Translations under genes and position numbers: made by a program | The notes under the pieces: generated by a model | Database searches by the model: none | What the model was told of the DNA's origin: nothing | What the model saw: only the letters and a program-made list of their open reading frames with translations | From: Alphaproteobacteria bacterium | GTDB taxonomy: Bacteria; Pseudomonadota; Alphaproteobacteria; Micropepsales; Micropepsaceae | Assembly (NCBI GenBank): GCA_018971835.1 | Contig: JAGWZW010000002.1 | Span: 1-64,000, forward strand | DNA length: 64,000 nt | Direction of reading: 5' to 3' | In this document: positions 57,660 through 64,000 of the stretch, piece after piece | How positions within the stretch are numbered: the first letter of the stretch is position 1 | Layout of the letters: each line of letters starts with the position of its first letter

Positions 57660-58504
57660 AGAACATGGGACGCTATCGCGGGCGGCGCATCCGCAACCGG
57701 TTTTTCCTCTCCCTTTCGGTGCTGGCCGCAGGCTTCGGCCTGGTCTGGCTGGCGCTCATTCTGGGCGATCTGGTGTGGGAGGGCGCCGCCGCCTTCAAGC
57801 CCACGCTCTTCACCATGAGCACTCCCGCGCCGGGCTTCGACGGCGGCCTGGCCAACGCCATCTTCGGCAGCGTACTGATGAGCGCGCTGGCGGTGCTGGT
57901 CGGCACGCCGATCGGCATTCTGGCGGGAACCTATCTGGCCGAATATGGCCGCCATTCCAGGACGGCGGCCGTCATTCGCTTCGTCAACGACATCCTGCTC
58001 AGCGCGCCCTCGATCCTGATCGGCCTGTTCATCTACGAGCTGTTCGTGGTGACGATGGGCCATTTCTCAGGGCTCGCCGGGGCCGCGGCGCTGGCCGTGC
58101 TGGTGGTTCCGGTAGTCACGCGCACCACCGAGAACATGCTGCTGCTGGTTCCCAACACGCTGCGCGAAGCGGCCGCTGCGCTGGGCACGCCGCGCAGCTT
58201 CGTGATCCGCGCGGTGACGTGGCGGGCGGCGCGCGCTGGCATTATCACCGGCATCCTGCTGGCGGTGGCGCGCATTTCGGGCGAAACCGCGCCGCTGCTC
58301 TTCACCGCACTCAACAACCAGTTCTGGAGCACGGACGTCATGCAGCCGATCGCCAACCTGCCGGTGGTGATCTTCCAGTTTGCCATGTCCCCCTACGAGC
58401 TCTGGCATGAACTGGCCTGGGCCGGCGCGCTGCTGGTAACCGCAGCGGTGCTGCTGCTCAGCATTCTGGCGCGTGTATACGAAGGCAAGCGAGGCTTACG
58501 ATGA
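57656..58504 (+). CDS. pstA: Phosphate ABC transporter permease PstA
   Basis: 282-residue permease. It opens with a basic N-terminus and helix ([20 protein letters not shown]), and has [29 protein letters not shown], the EAA loop [20 protein letters not shown] and [19 protein letters not shown], typical of PstA. Overlaps of four bases on both sides place it firmly in pstC-pstA-pstB. Confidence 0.96.
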   Translation: MKNMGRYRGRRIRNRFFLSLSVLAAGFGLVWLALILGDLVWEGAAAFKPTLFTMSTPAPGFDGGLANAIFGSVLMSALAVLVGTPIGILAGTYLAEYGRHSRTAAVIRFVNDILLSAPSILIGLFIYELFVVTMGHFSGLAGAAALAVLVVPVVTRTTENMLLLVPNTLREAAAALGTPRSFVIRAVTWRAARAGIITGILLAVARISGETAPLLFTALNNQFWSTDVMQPIANLPVVIFQFAMSPYELWHELAWAGALLVTAAVLLLSILARVYEGKRGLR

Positions 58505-59280
58505 ACGACATGCGGCCGGTGACCACGGCAGTGCGGGTCGATGTGCGCAACCTGTCCTTTTTTTACGGCCGGACCCAGGCGCTGAACAACATCTCGTTGC
58601 CGCTCTACGACCGCAAGGTGACGGCGTTCATCGGCCCGTCGGGCTGCGGAAAGTCGACGCTGTTGCGCGTGATGAACCGCATCTATGAGCTTTATCCCAA
58701 CCAGCGCGCCGAGGGCGAGGTGCTGGTGGATGGCGAGAACATTCTCGGCCCCAAGCAGGATCTCAACCTGTTGCGCTCCAAGGTCGGCATGGTGTTCCAG
58801 AAACCCACGCCCTTTCCGATGACGATCTTCGACAACATCGCTTTCGGCATCAATCTCTATGAGAAGCTGCCGCGCAGCGAGCTGTCCGACCGCGTGGAAC
58901 ATGCCCTGAAGCGCGCCGCGCTGTGGGACGAGGTCAAGGAAAAGCTGCGCGAATCCGGGCTCAGCCTCTCGGGCGGCCAGCAGCAGCGGCTGTGCATCGC
59001 CCGCACCGTGGCCACCATGCCCGAAGTGATTTTGCTGGACGAGCCGGCCAGCGCGCTCGATCCCATCTCGACGGCGAAGATCGAAGAGCTGATCGACGAA
59101 TTGTCGAACGACTACACCATCGCCATCGTCACCCACAACATGCAGCAGGCCAGCCGCGTTTCGGACTACACGGCCTTCATGTTCCTGGGCGAGCTGGTCG
59201 AGTTCGGCGAGACCGAAAAGGTCTTCACCGCGCCTGCCAACAAGCGCACCGAGGAATACATCACCGGCCGCTTCGGCTGA
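58501..59280 (+). CDS. pstB: Phosphate ABC transporter ATP-binding protein PstB
   Basis: 259-residue ABC ATPase. Walker [10 protein letters not shown], the Q-loop [22 protein letters not shown], the signature [16 protein letters not shown], Walker [14 protein letters not shown] and the H-loop VTHNMQQ are all present, and the protein ends EEYITGRFG as in PstB. It is the last gene of the short pst cluster: phoU and phoB do not follow, and convergent leuC begins 18 bases on. Confidence 0.97.
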   Translation: MNDMRPVTTAVRVDVRNLSFFYGRTQALNNISLPLYDRKVTAFIGPSGCGKSTLLRVMNRIYELYPNQRAEGEVLVDGENILGPKQDLNLLRSKVGMVFQKPTPFPMTIFDNIAFGINLYEKLPRSELSDRVEHALKRAALWDEVKEKLRESGLSLSGGQQQRLCIARTVATMPEVILLDEPASALDPISTAKIEELIDELSNDYTIAIVTHNMQQASRVSDYTAFMFLGELVEFGETEKVFTAPANKRTEEYITGRFG

Positions 59281-59298
59281 GCGCGGCGGCGGGCGTCG

Positions 59299-60702
59299 TT
59301 ACTGAAACGCCCGCACATCCGTCAGATGCCCGGCAATTGCGGCGGCAGCGGCCATCGCCGGCGAGACCAGATGCGTGCGCCCGCCGCGGCCCTGGCGGCC
59401 TTCGAAATTGCGGTTGGAGGTGGAGGCGCAACGTTCGCCCGGCTCCAGCCGGTCGGCGTTCATGGCCAGGCACATTGAGCAGCCCGGCTCGCGCCATTCG
59501 AACCCGGCTTCGATGAAAATCCTGTCGAGCCCTTCTTCTTCGGCCTGATGTTTCACCAGCCCCGAACCGGGCACCACCATCGCGTTCACGTGCGAAGAAA
59601 CCTTGCGGCCTTTTGCGATCGCGGCGGCGGCGCGCAGATCCTCGATGCGGCCGTTGGTGCAGGAGCCGATGAAGACGCGGTCGATCTTCACTTCAGAGAG
59701 CGGCGTGCCCGGTTTCAGATCCATGTAGGCGAGCGCGCGTTCCACGCCTTCGCGCTTGCCGACATCGGCGATGCTCGCCGGATCGGGAACCACGGCGCTG
59801 ATGGGCAAGCCCTGCTCGGGCGAGGTGCCCCAGGTCACCATCGGCGCGATCTCGGCAGCATCGAGCACGATCTCTTCGTCGAAGTGCGCGCCGTCATCGG
59901 ATTTCAGCGTCCGCCAATACAGCTTCGCCGCCTCGAAGGCCGCGGCCTTGGGCGCGCGCGGCCGGCCGGCGACATAGGCGAAGGTCGTCTCGTCCGGCGC
60001 GATCAGCCCGGCGCGTGCCCCGCCCTCGATGGTGAGGTTGCACAGCGTCATGCGCCCTTCCATCGACAGCGCGCGCACTGCGTCGCCGGCATATTCGATC
60101 ACGTAGCCGGTGCCGCCCGCCGTGCCGATCTTGGCGATGACGGCCAGCGCCATATCCTTCGCGGTCACGCCGATGGGCAGCTTGCCGTTCACCGTGATGC
60201 GCATGTTCTTCGATTTGGGGATCAGCAGCGTCTGCGTGGCCAGCACGTGCTCGACTTCCGAGGTGCCGATGCCGAAGGCCAGCGCGCCGAAGGCGCCATG
60301 CGTGGAGGTGTGCGAATCGCCGCAGACGATGGTGGCGCCCGGCAGGGTGAAGCCCTGCTCCGGCCCGACGATGTGGACGATGCCCTGGCGGACGTCGTCC
60401 ATCGCCAGATATTCGATGCCGAAATCGCGGGCGTTCTGCTCCAGGGTGGCGATCTGGGTGCGGGATTCGGGATCGGCGATGCCCTGGTCCCGGTCCTTGG
60501 TCGGGACGTTGTGGTCGGCGACGGCGAGGGTGCGCTCCGGGCAGCGGACCTTGCGCCCGGCCAGCTTGAGGCCCTCGAAGGCCTGCGGGCTGGTCACTTC
60601 GTGGACCAGGTGCCGGTCGATATAGAGAACGGAGGCCTCGCCTTTGGCCTCGTGGACCAGATGGGCATCCCAGATCTTGTCGTAGAGCGTCTTTGCCGTC
60701 AT
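59299..60702 (-). CDS. leuC: 3-isopropylmalate dehydratase large subunit
   Basis: 467-residue aconitase-family enzyme of leucine synthesis. It opens [36 protein letters not shown] in pieces typical of LeuC, and has [21 protein letters not shown] and [16 protein letters not shown]. The [4Fe-4S] ligands are the Cys of SCTNG and the two in [11 protein letters not shown]. It needs the small subunit LeuD, whose gene is not adjacent. A terminator-like hairpin lies in its leader. Confidence 0.97.
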   Translation of the reverse strand: MTAKTLYDKIWDAHLVHEAKGEASVLYIDRHLVHEVTSPQAFEGLKLAGRKVRCPERTLAVADHNVPTKDRDQGIADPESRTQIATLEQNARDFGIEYLAMDDVRQGIVHIVGPEQGFTLPGATIVCGDSHTSTHGAFGALAFGIGTSEVEHVLATQTLLIPKSKNMRITVNGKLPIGVTAKDMALAVIAKIGTAGGTGYVIEYAGDAVRALSMEGRMTLCNLTIEGGARAGLIAPDETTFAYVAGRPRAPKAAAFEAAKLYWRTLKSDDGAHFDEEIVLDAAEIAPMVTWGTSPEQGLPISAVVPDPASIADVGKREGVERALAYMDLKPGTPLSEVKIDRVFIGSCTNGRIEDLRAAAAIAKGRKVSSHVNAMVVPGSGLVKHQAEEEGLDRIFIEAGFEWREPGCSMCLAMNADRLEPGERCASTSNRNFEGRQGRGGRTHLVSPAMAAAAAIAGHLTDVRAFQ

Positions 60703-60735
60703 GTGCCGTTGCTACCTCATGCCGGGCCCGTAAAA

Positions 60736-60755
60736 CACCAAGGATCGCCTTGGTG
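60736..60755 (-). terminator. Terminator-like hairpin in the leuC leader
   Basis: CACCAAGG (60736-60743) and CCTTGGTG (60748-60755) form a perfect eight-base stem with a four-base loop. On the minus strand it is followed by TTTTA, and lies 34 bases before the leuC ATG. This could be a transcription attenuator or, as DNA, an operator. No leader peptide with leucine codons was seen upstream. Confidence 0.5.
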
Positions 60756-60948
60756 CAAGAGGCTTACGTCCGCCGGGGCCGTCGCGACATAGTATTTCGC
60801 GGACCCGTTCCGCATTGTGGACAGGGCACGGGCGGCCAGCCGGCTTGATGAACCGTTGGTTGCGGCTGGGGCGCAGCATTAACTTCTAATATTAAACGAA
60901 ATTTAGCGTCGCCGGCCGTAGCCTGAGCGCGAAATGGAACGCGCATAG

Positions 60949-61809
60949 ATGTACGCCAGCTTCTTGGAGCATCGCAAAGGCAACTCGCTGCTATCGCGCT
61001 ACAGCGAAGAGTTAGGCACCTGTGTCTCGCGCGCCCGGTCGGAGCGCGCCCTGCGCGCCGCGGCGATGGACCAGGCGCTGGCCAACCGCGCCAAGTCCGA
61101 ATTCCTCGCCAACATGAGCCATGAATTGCGCACGCCGCTCAACGCCATCATCGGCTTTTCCGAGCTGATCCGCTACCTCGGCGGCAACCCGGAAAAGGCC
61201 TGCGAATATTCGGGGCTGATCGAGCAGGCGGGGCGGCACCTGCTGGAGATCATTTCCGACATACTCGACATCTCGAAGATCGAGAGCGGGCGTTTCGAGC
61301 TGGACCTCGAAGAAGCGCCGGTGCGCGAGTTGATCGGCGCCTGCGTCAGCCTGGTCGAAACCCGCATGACTCAGAAGCATCAGATGCTGCAGTTGAAGCT
61401 GGCGCCCGATCTGCCGGCGATCCGCGCCGACGTCACGCGCCTCAAGCAGGTCATCATCAACCTGCTCAGCAACGCCCACAAATTCACGCCGGAAGACGGG
61501 CGCATCGTGCTGGCGGCCACGCCGTCGGCCAACGACACCGTCACCATCGCGATTCAGGACACGGGAATCGGCATGAGCGGCGAACAGATCGCCGTGGCCC
61601 TGACGCCCTTCGGCCAGATCCGCAACGGCCACACTCGCGCGCATGAGGGCACCGGCCTCGGCCTGCCCATCGCCAAGGCCCTGATCGAGCAGCATCACGG
61701 CCGCTTCTACATCAACAGCGTCGAAAATGGTGGGACCACGATCGTTTTCACCCTGCCGCGCGATCCCGACCAGGTTGCGCGCCATCCCGCGAAGGAGGGC
61801 GCCTCATGA
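60949..61809 (+). CDS. Soluble histidine kinase, coupled to a HerA-like ATPase
   Basis: 286 residues with no membrane helix and no PAS or GAF domain; only about 45 residues precede the kinase core. The H-box is EFLANMSHELRTPLNAIIGF with His58. The ATPase has N-box NLLSNAHKFTP, G1 DTGIGMS and G2 GTGLGLPIAKALIE. How it senses a signal is not evident; a partner may supply it. No response regulator is nearby. Its stop overlaps the start of the HerA-like gene (ATGA), so both proteins are made together. Upstream DNA (60878-60905) is AT-rich and probably holds the promoter. Confidence 0.9.
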   Translation: MYASFLEHRKGNSLLSRYSEELGTCVSRARSERALRAAAMDQALANRAKSEFLANMSHELRTPLNAIIGFSELIRYLGGNPEKACEYSGLIEQAGRHLLEIISDILDISKIESGRFELDLEEAPVRELIGACVSLVETRMTQKHQMLQLKLAPDLPAIRADVTRLKQVIINLLSNAHKFTPEDGRIVLAATPSANDTVTIAIQDTGIGMSGEQIAVALTPFGQIRNGHTRAHEGTGLGLPIAKALIEQHHGRFYINSVENGGTTIVFTLPRDPDQVARHPAKEGAS

Positions 61810-63548
61810 CTGCATACCGCAGCGAAACCTCGGCCCGCGCTGCGCCGTTGCCCCCGCCCATGCCGTCCATGCCGCACTCGCCCGCGCCGCGCTCCGGCGG
61901 TTCCGACCGGGGGCTGGCGCCCGAAGCCGCAGCCGTACGGCTGGGCCGCGTGGTTTCGGTGTCGGGCGCGCAGGCCGTCGCCGTGCTCGACCGTCCGCAG
62001 TCCGCCGCCGAAGGCCCGCGTGTGGAGATCGGCGCCACGCTGGTGGTGCCCACGCCTTATGCCACCGTGGTGGGCGTCGTCTCGGCGGTCAGCATGCCGA
62101 TCCCCGATCTGGTGACGGATCAAAGCAACGTCCATCTGATCGAACTCAATCTCGCCGGCGAGATCGTGGTGGACGGGCGCACGGCACGCCCGGTGTTCCG
62201 CCGCGGCGTGTCCAGCCTGCCCAGCATCGGCGACATCGTTTATCTCGCCGACCATCAGGCGCTGACGCTGGCCTATTCGCATCCCGGGTCGGCCACCATC
62301 GAGGTGGGCACGCTTTATCAGAATCCCAAGGTGCCCGCCCGCCTGCTGGTGGACGAGCTGTTCGGCAAGCATTTTCTCGTGGTCGGCACCACGGGCTGCG
62401 GCAAGTCCTCGGCGCTGACCTGCATCCTGCAGAGCGTGCTGCCGGAATACCGCTTTGCGCGCATCGTGGTGCTCGACATCCACAACGAATACGCCGATGC
62501 CTTCGGCGGGCAGGCGGAGATCATCGATCCTTCAACGCTCAATCTGCCGTTCTGGCTTTTGAACTTCCAGGAACTGACAGCCGCCTTCACCAGCGCCGAC
62601 GACAACCGCGAAACCGAAATCGAAATCCTGAGCGATGCGGTGATGTGGGCCAAGAAGCGCTATTCGGATTCGCCCGCCGGGCGGCTGCGCCGGCCCGCGG
62701 AAGGCCAGACCATCACGGTGGACACGCCGGTGCCGTTCCGCCTCTCCGACATGGTCGCCTATATCGACGAGCAACTGGGAAGGCTCGACCGTACGCTCGC
62801 CACCTATTCCTACAAGCGGCTGAAGGCCCGCATCGAAACGCTGGTCAGCGATCCACGCTACAGCTTCATGTTCGGCAGCCTGATGATCGAGGACACGATG
62901 GCCCAGGTGCTGGGCCGGCTGTTCCGCGTGCCGGTGGGCGACAGGCCGATCACGGTGCTGAAGCTGGCCGCGGTTCCGGGCGAGATTCTGGACGTGGTGA
63001 TTTCGGTGGTGTCGCGGCTGGCCTTCGATCTGGCGATCTGGAGCGAGGGGCGGCTGCCGGTGCTGATCGTCTGCGAAGAGGCGCACCGCTACGCGCCGGC
63101 AGAAACCAGCGACCGCTTCCTGCCCACGCGCGAGGCCCTGGCACGCATCGCCAAGGAAGGACGCAAATACGGCGTCTCGCTGGCGCTCATCACGCAGCGG
63201 CCGTCGGAACTGGACCCCACCATTCTCTCCCAGTGCAGCACGGCCATCGCCATGCGGCTGTCGACCGCGCGCGATCAGGCGGTGGTGCGCGCCAACACCC
63301 ATGAAGGCGCGCTCGACCTCCTGGATTTCCTGCCGCTGCTGGGCGATCGCGAGGCCGTGGTGCTGGGCCAGGGCGTGGTGATGCCGATGCGCATCCGCTT
63401 CCGCGATCTTAACAGCAACGGCGTCTCGCAGAACGGCCACACCTGCTTCTCGCAAGCCTGGAAGCACGCCGAAATCGACCAGCAGATGCTGGAAGGCGTG
63501 GTGCAGCGCTGGCGCACGCCCTCGCGGATCAAGAACAGCTGGATGTGA
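61806..63548 (+). CDS. HerA-like ATPase (HAS-barrel plus DUF87)
   Basis: 580-residue P-loop ATPase of the HerA/FtsK group. A Pro/Ser-rich disordered start of about 45 residues is followed by a HAS-barrel (LGRVVSVSGAQAVAVLD to DIVYLADHQAL). The RecA-like core has Walker A GTTGCGKS (194-201) and Walker B VLIVCEEAHRYA near residue 425. LALITQRPSELDPTILSQCS and AIAMRLSTARDQ follow. Archaeal HerA works with NurA in DNA-end resection; bacterial relatives occur in defence systems with partner nucleases. Here the partner in the operon is a histidine kinase and no NurA or SIR2 gene is present. Confidence 0.9.
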   Translation: MTAYRSETSARAAPLPPPMPSMPHSPAPRSGGSDRGLAPEAAAVRLGRVVSVSGAQAVAVLDRPQSAAEGPRVEIGATLVVPTPYATVVGVVSAVSMPIPDLVTDQSNVHLIELNLAGEIVVDGRTARPVFRRGVSSLPSIGDIVYLADHQALTLAYSHPGSATIEVGTLYQNPKVPARLLVDELFGKHFLVVGTTGCGKSSALTCILQSVLPEYRFARIVVLDIHNEYADAFGGQAEIIDPSTLNLPFWLLNFQELTAAFTSADDNRETEIEILSDAVMWAKKRYSDSPAGRLRRPAEGQTITVDTPVPFRLSDMVAYIDEQLGRLDRTLATYSYKRLKARIETLVSDPRYSFMFGSLMIEDTMAQVLGRLFRVPVGDRPITVLKLAAVPGEILDVVISVVSRLAFDLAIWSEGRLPVLIVCEEAHRYAPAETSDRFLPTREALARIAKEGRKYGVSLALITQRPSELDPTILSQCSTAIAMRLSTARDQAVVRANTHEGALDLLDFLPLLGDREAVVLGQGVVMPMRIRFRDLNSNGVSQNGHTCFSQAWKHAEIDQQMLEGVVQRWRTPSRIKNSWM

Positions 63549-63560
63549 CGGCGCGGGCGG

Positions 63561-63752
63561 TTAGTGCCCGCCGAAGAAATAGGCCACCAGGCCGATGACG
63601 ATGAGGGCGATGAACTGCGCCAACACGCGCAGGCGCATCATCTTGTTGGAGAGCAGGCGCGCCTTCGGCCCTTCCACGAACATGGTCGAGACGCCGCCGA
63701 TCAGGACCAGCGCCACCACGCCGATGGCGGCGAAGATCAGGAATGTTCGCAT
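63561..63752 (-). CDS. Twin-membrane-segment protein (HIG1-like)
   Basis: 63-residue protein of two helices (TFLIFAAIGVVALVLIGGVSTMF and FIALIVIGLVAYFF) joined by a basic loop (EGPKARLLSNKMMRLRVLAQ). The NKMMRLRVLAQ loop is the hallmark of alphaproteobacterial HIG1-type twin transmembrane proteins, relatives of mitochondrial respiratory-supercomplex factors. AAAGGA lies about eight bases before the ATG at 63752, fixing this start. TATAGT about 30 bases upstream is a likely -10. Confidence 0.87.
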   Translation of the reverse strand: MRTFLIFAAIGVVALVLIGGVSTMFVEGPKARLLSNKMMRLRVLAQFIALIVIGLVAYFFGGH

Positions 63753-63793
63753 GGCTGTGTCCTTTGCCGGTCGGGCGCGACTATAGCCCGGGA

Positions 63794-64000
63794 TCAGCTT
63801 TCGCTGCACCAGGGTTGGCGGCGCTCGCCATGATAGGGCCGGGCATGGCCGGCGGCGATCATGGCGCGGCCGACATCGCCCCGCGCATCCTCGACCGTGG
63901 CGTCCACCCGCCCGCCATATTTGTCGTAGCGCACATTGCTGAGTTCGACCTCGCCGCCGCCGATGCGGCGGGCCAGATAGTCCCGCGCCGCCTCGGCCTG
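63794..64000 (-). CDS. Thermonuclease-family protein, C-terminal part
   Basis: The frame is open to the window end; 68 codons are visible. They read QAEAARDYLARRIGGGEVEL, then NVRYDKYGGRVDATVEDARG and DVGRAMIAAGHARPYHGERR, ending QPWCSES. AEAARDYL, D.YGR and LA.PY.G..R are features of the staphylococcal-nuclease fold (thermonuclease/SNase family), here without the N-terminal part that would carry the first active-site residues. Such proteins are often exported nucleases. It precedes the twin-membrane gene on the same strand. Confidence 0.8.
   Translation of the reverse strand, partial: QAEAARDYLARRIGGGEVELSNVRYDKYGGRVDATVEDARGDVGRAMIAAGHARPYHGERRQPWCSES

Noticed and set aside
59460-59520. 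TTCGAACCC as a tRNA T-loop
   Set aside because: It lies inside conserved leuC coding sequence, and no acceptor or anticodon stem can be built around it. No tRNA was found in the window.
60879-60895. TTAA pair upstream of the histidine kinase resembling a CtrA site
   Set aside because: The spacing is nine bases, while CtrA boxes need seven. Kept only as AT-rich promoter DNA.
60764-60946. Short frame on the minus strand as a leuC leader peptide
   Set aside because: It has no run of leucine codons, ends before the hairpin and has no ribosome-binding site that stands out.

Overview
The window is a 64 kb piece of a GC-rich alphaproteobacterial chromosome, almost entirely chromosomal core with short accessory inserts. 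The evidence is gene order and content: the block hemE / non-coding gap / kinase-regulatory protein, maf, aroE, coaE, dnaQ, secB, Tim44-like, mltA, smr; the redox pair RegB/RegA with SenC; the ffs-dnaX-ybaB-recR cluster; hrcA-grpE facing rph-rdgB-hemW; and rsmI-yraN-SirB1-gshB. Genus cannot be fixed by eye. No rRNA, tRNA, CRISPR array, insertion sequence or prophage was seen.

Layout. 1-4.4 kb: the end of recA, alaS and a cyclic-nucleotide-type K+ channel whose start overlaps the alaS stop. 4.4-10 kb: a VOC protein, icd with promoter and terminator, a TrmJ-like methyltransferase, the SRP RNA gene, then dnaX-ybaB-recR; dnaX carries an in-frame palindromic repeat. 10-10.5 kb: a RelE/ParE-type toxin-antitoxin pair. 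10.5-13.9 kb: rmuC facing def-fmt-truA; truA is bracketed by two inverted copies of an intergenic repeat. 13.9-17.3 kb: regA, regB, senC, a DUF167 gene and yggT. 17.3-18.45 kb: a visibly AT-richer insert with two unrecognised genes (membrane/coiled-coil and zinc-ribbon). 18.45-20 kb: mnmE and a small DUF6489-like gene. 20-27.2 kb: a mixed block of a YyaL-type thioredoxin-fold protein, dienelactone hydrolase, acetyltransferase, MFS transporter, quinone oxidoreductase, VapBC-type pair and a YqhA-like membrane protein.

27.2-38.4 kb is the origin region. rho, hemJ, hemH and hemE run leftward, and the kinase-regulatory protein gene through smr run mostly rightward. The 282-base gap 31301-31582 matches the place where chromosomal replication origins lie in Caulobacter and Rickettsia. 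It holds DnaA-box-like sites, an AT-rich flank and four GANTC sites.

38.4-51.7 kb is housekeeping: nth, EI24-family protein, PfkB kinase, hrcA-grpE-dapB, rph-rdgB-hemW, an LpoA-like lipoprotein, rsmI, yraN, SirB1-like protein and gshB. 51.7-64 kb: an OlsB-like acyltransferase, an AmpG-like permease coupled to a hybrid sensor kinase, pstCAB behind a candidate PHO box (no pstS, phoU or phoB here), leuC, a soluble histidine kinase coupled to a HerA-like ATPase, a twin-membrane-segment protein, and the C-terminal part of a thermonuclease-like protein running off the end.

The best candidates for something not yet described are the histidine kinase-HerA pair (60.9-63.5 kb) and the AT-rich two-gene insert (17.6-18.4 kb). 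The most informative non-coding element is the probable oriC.
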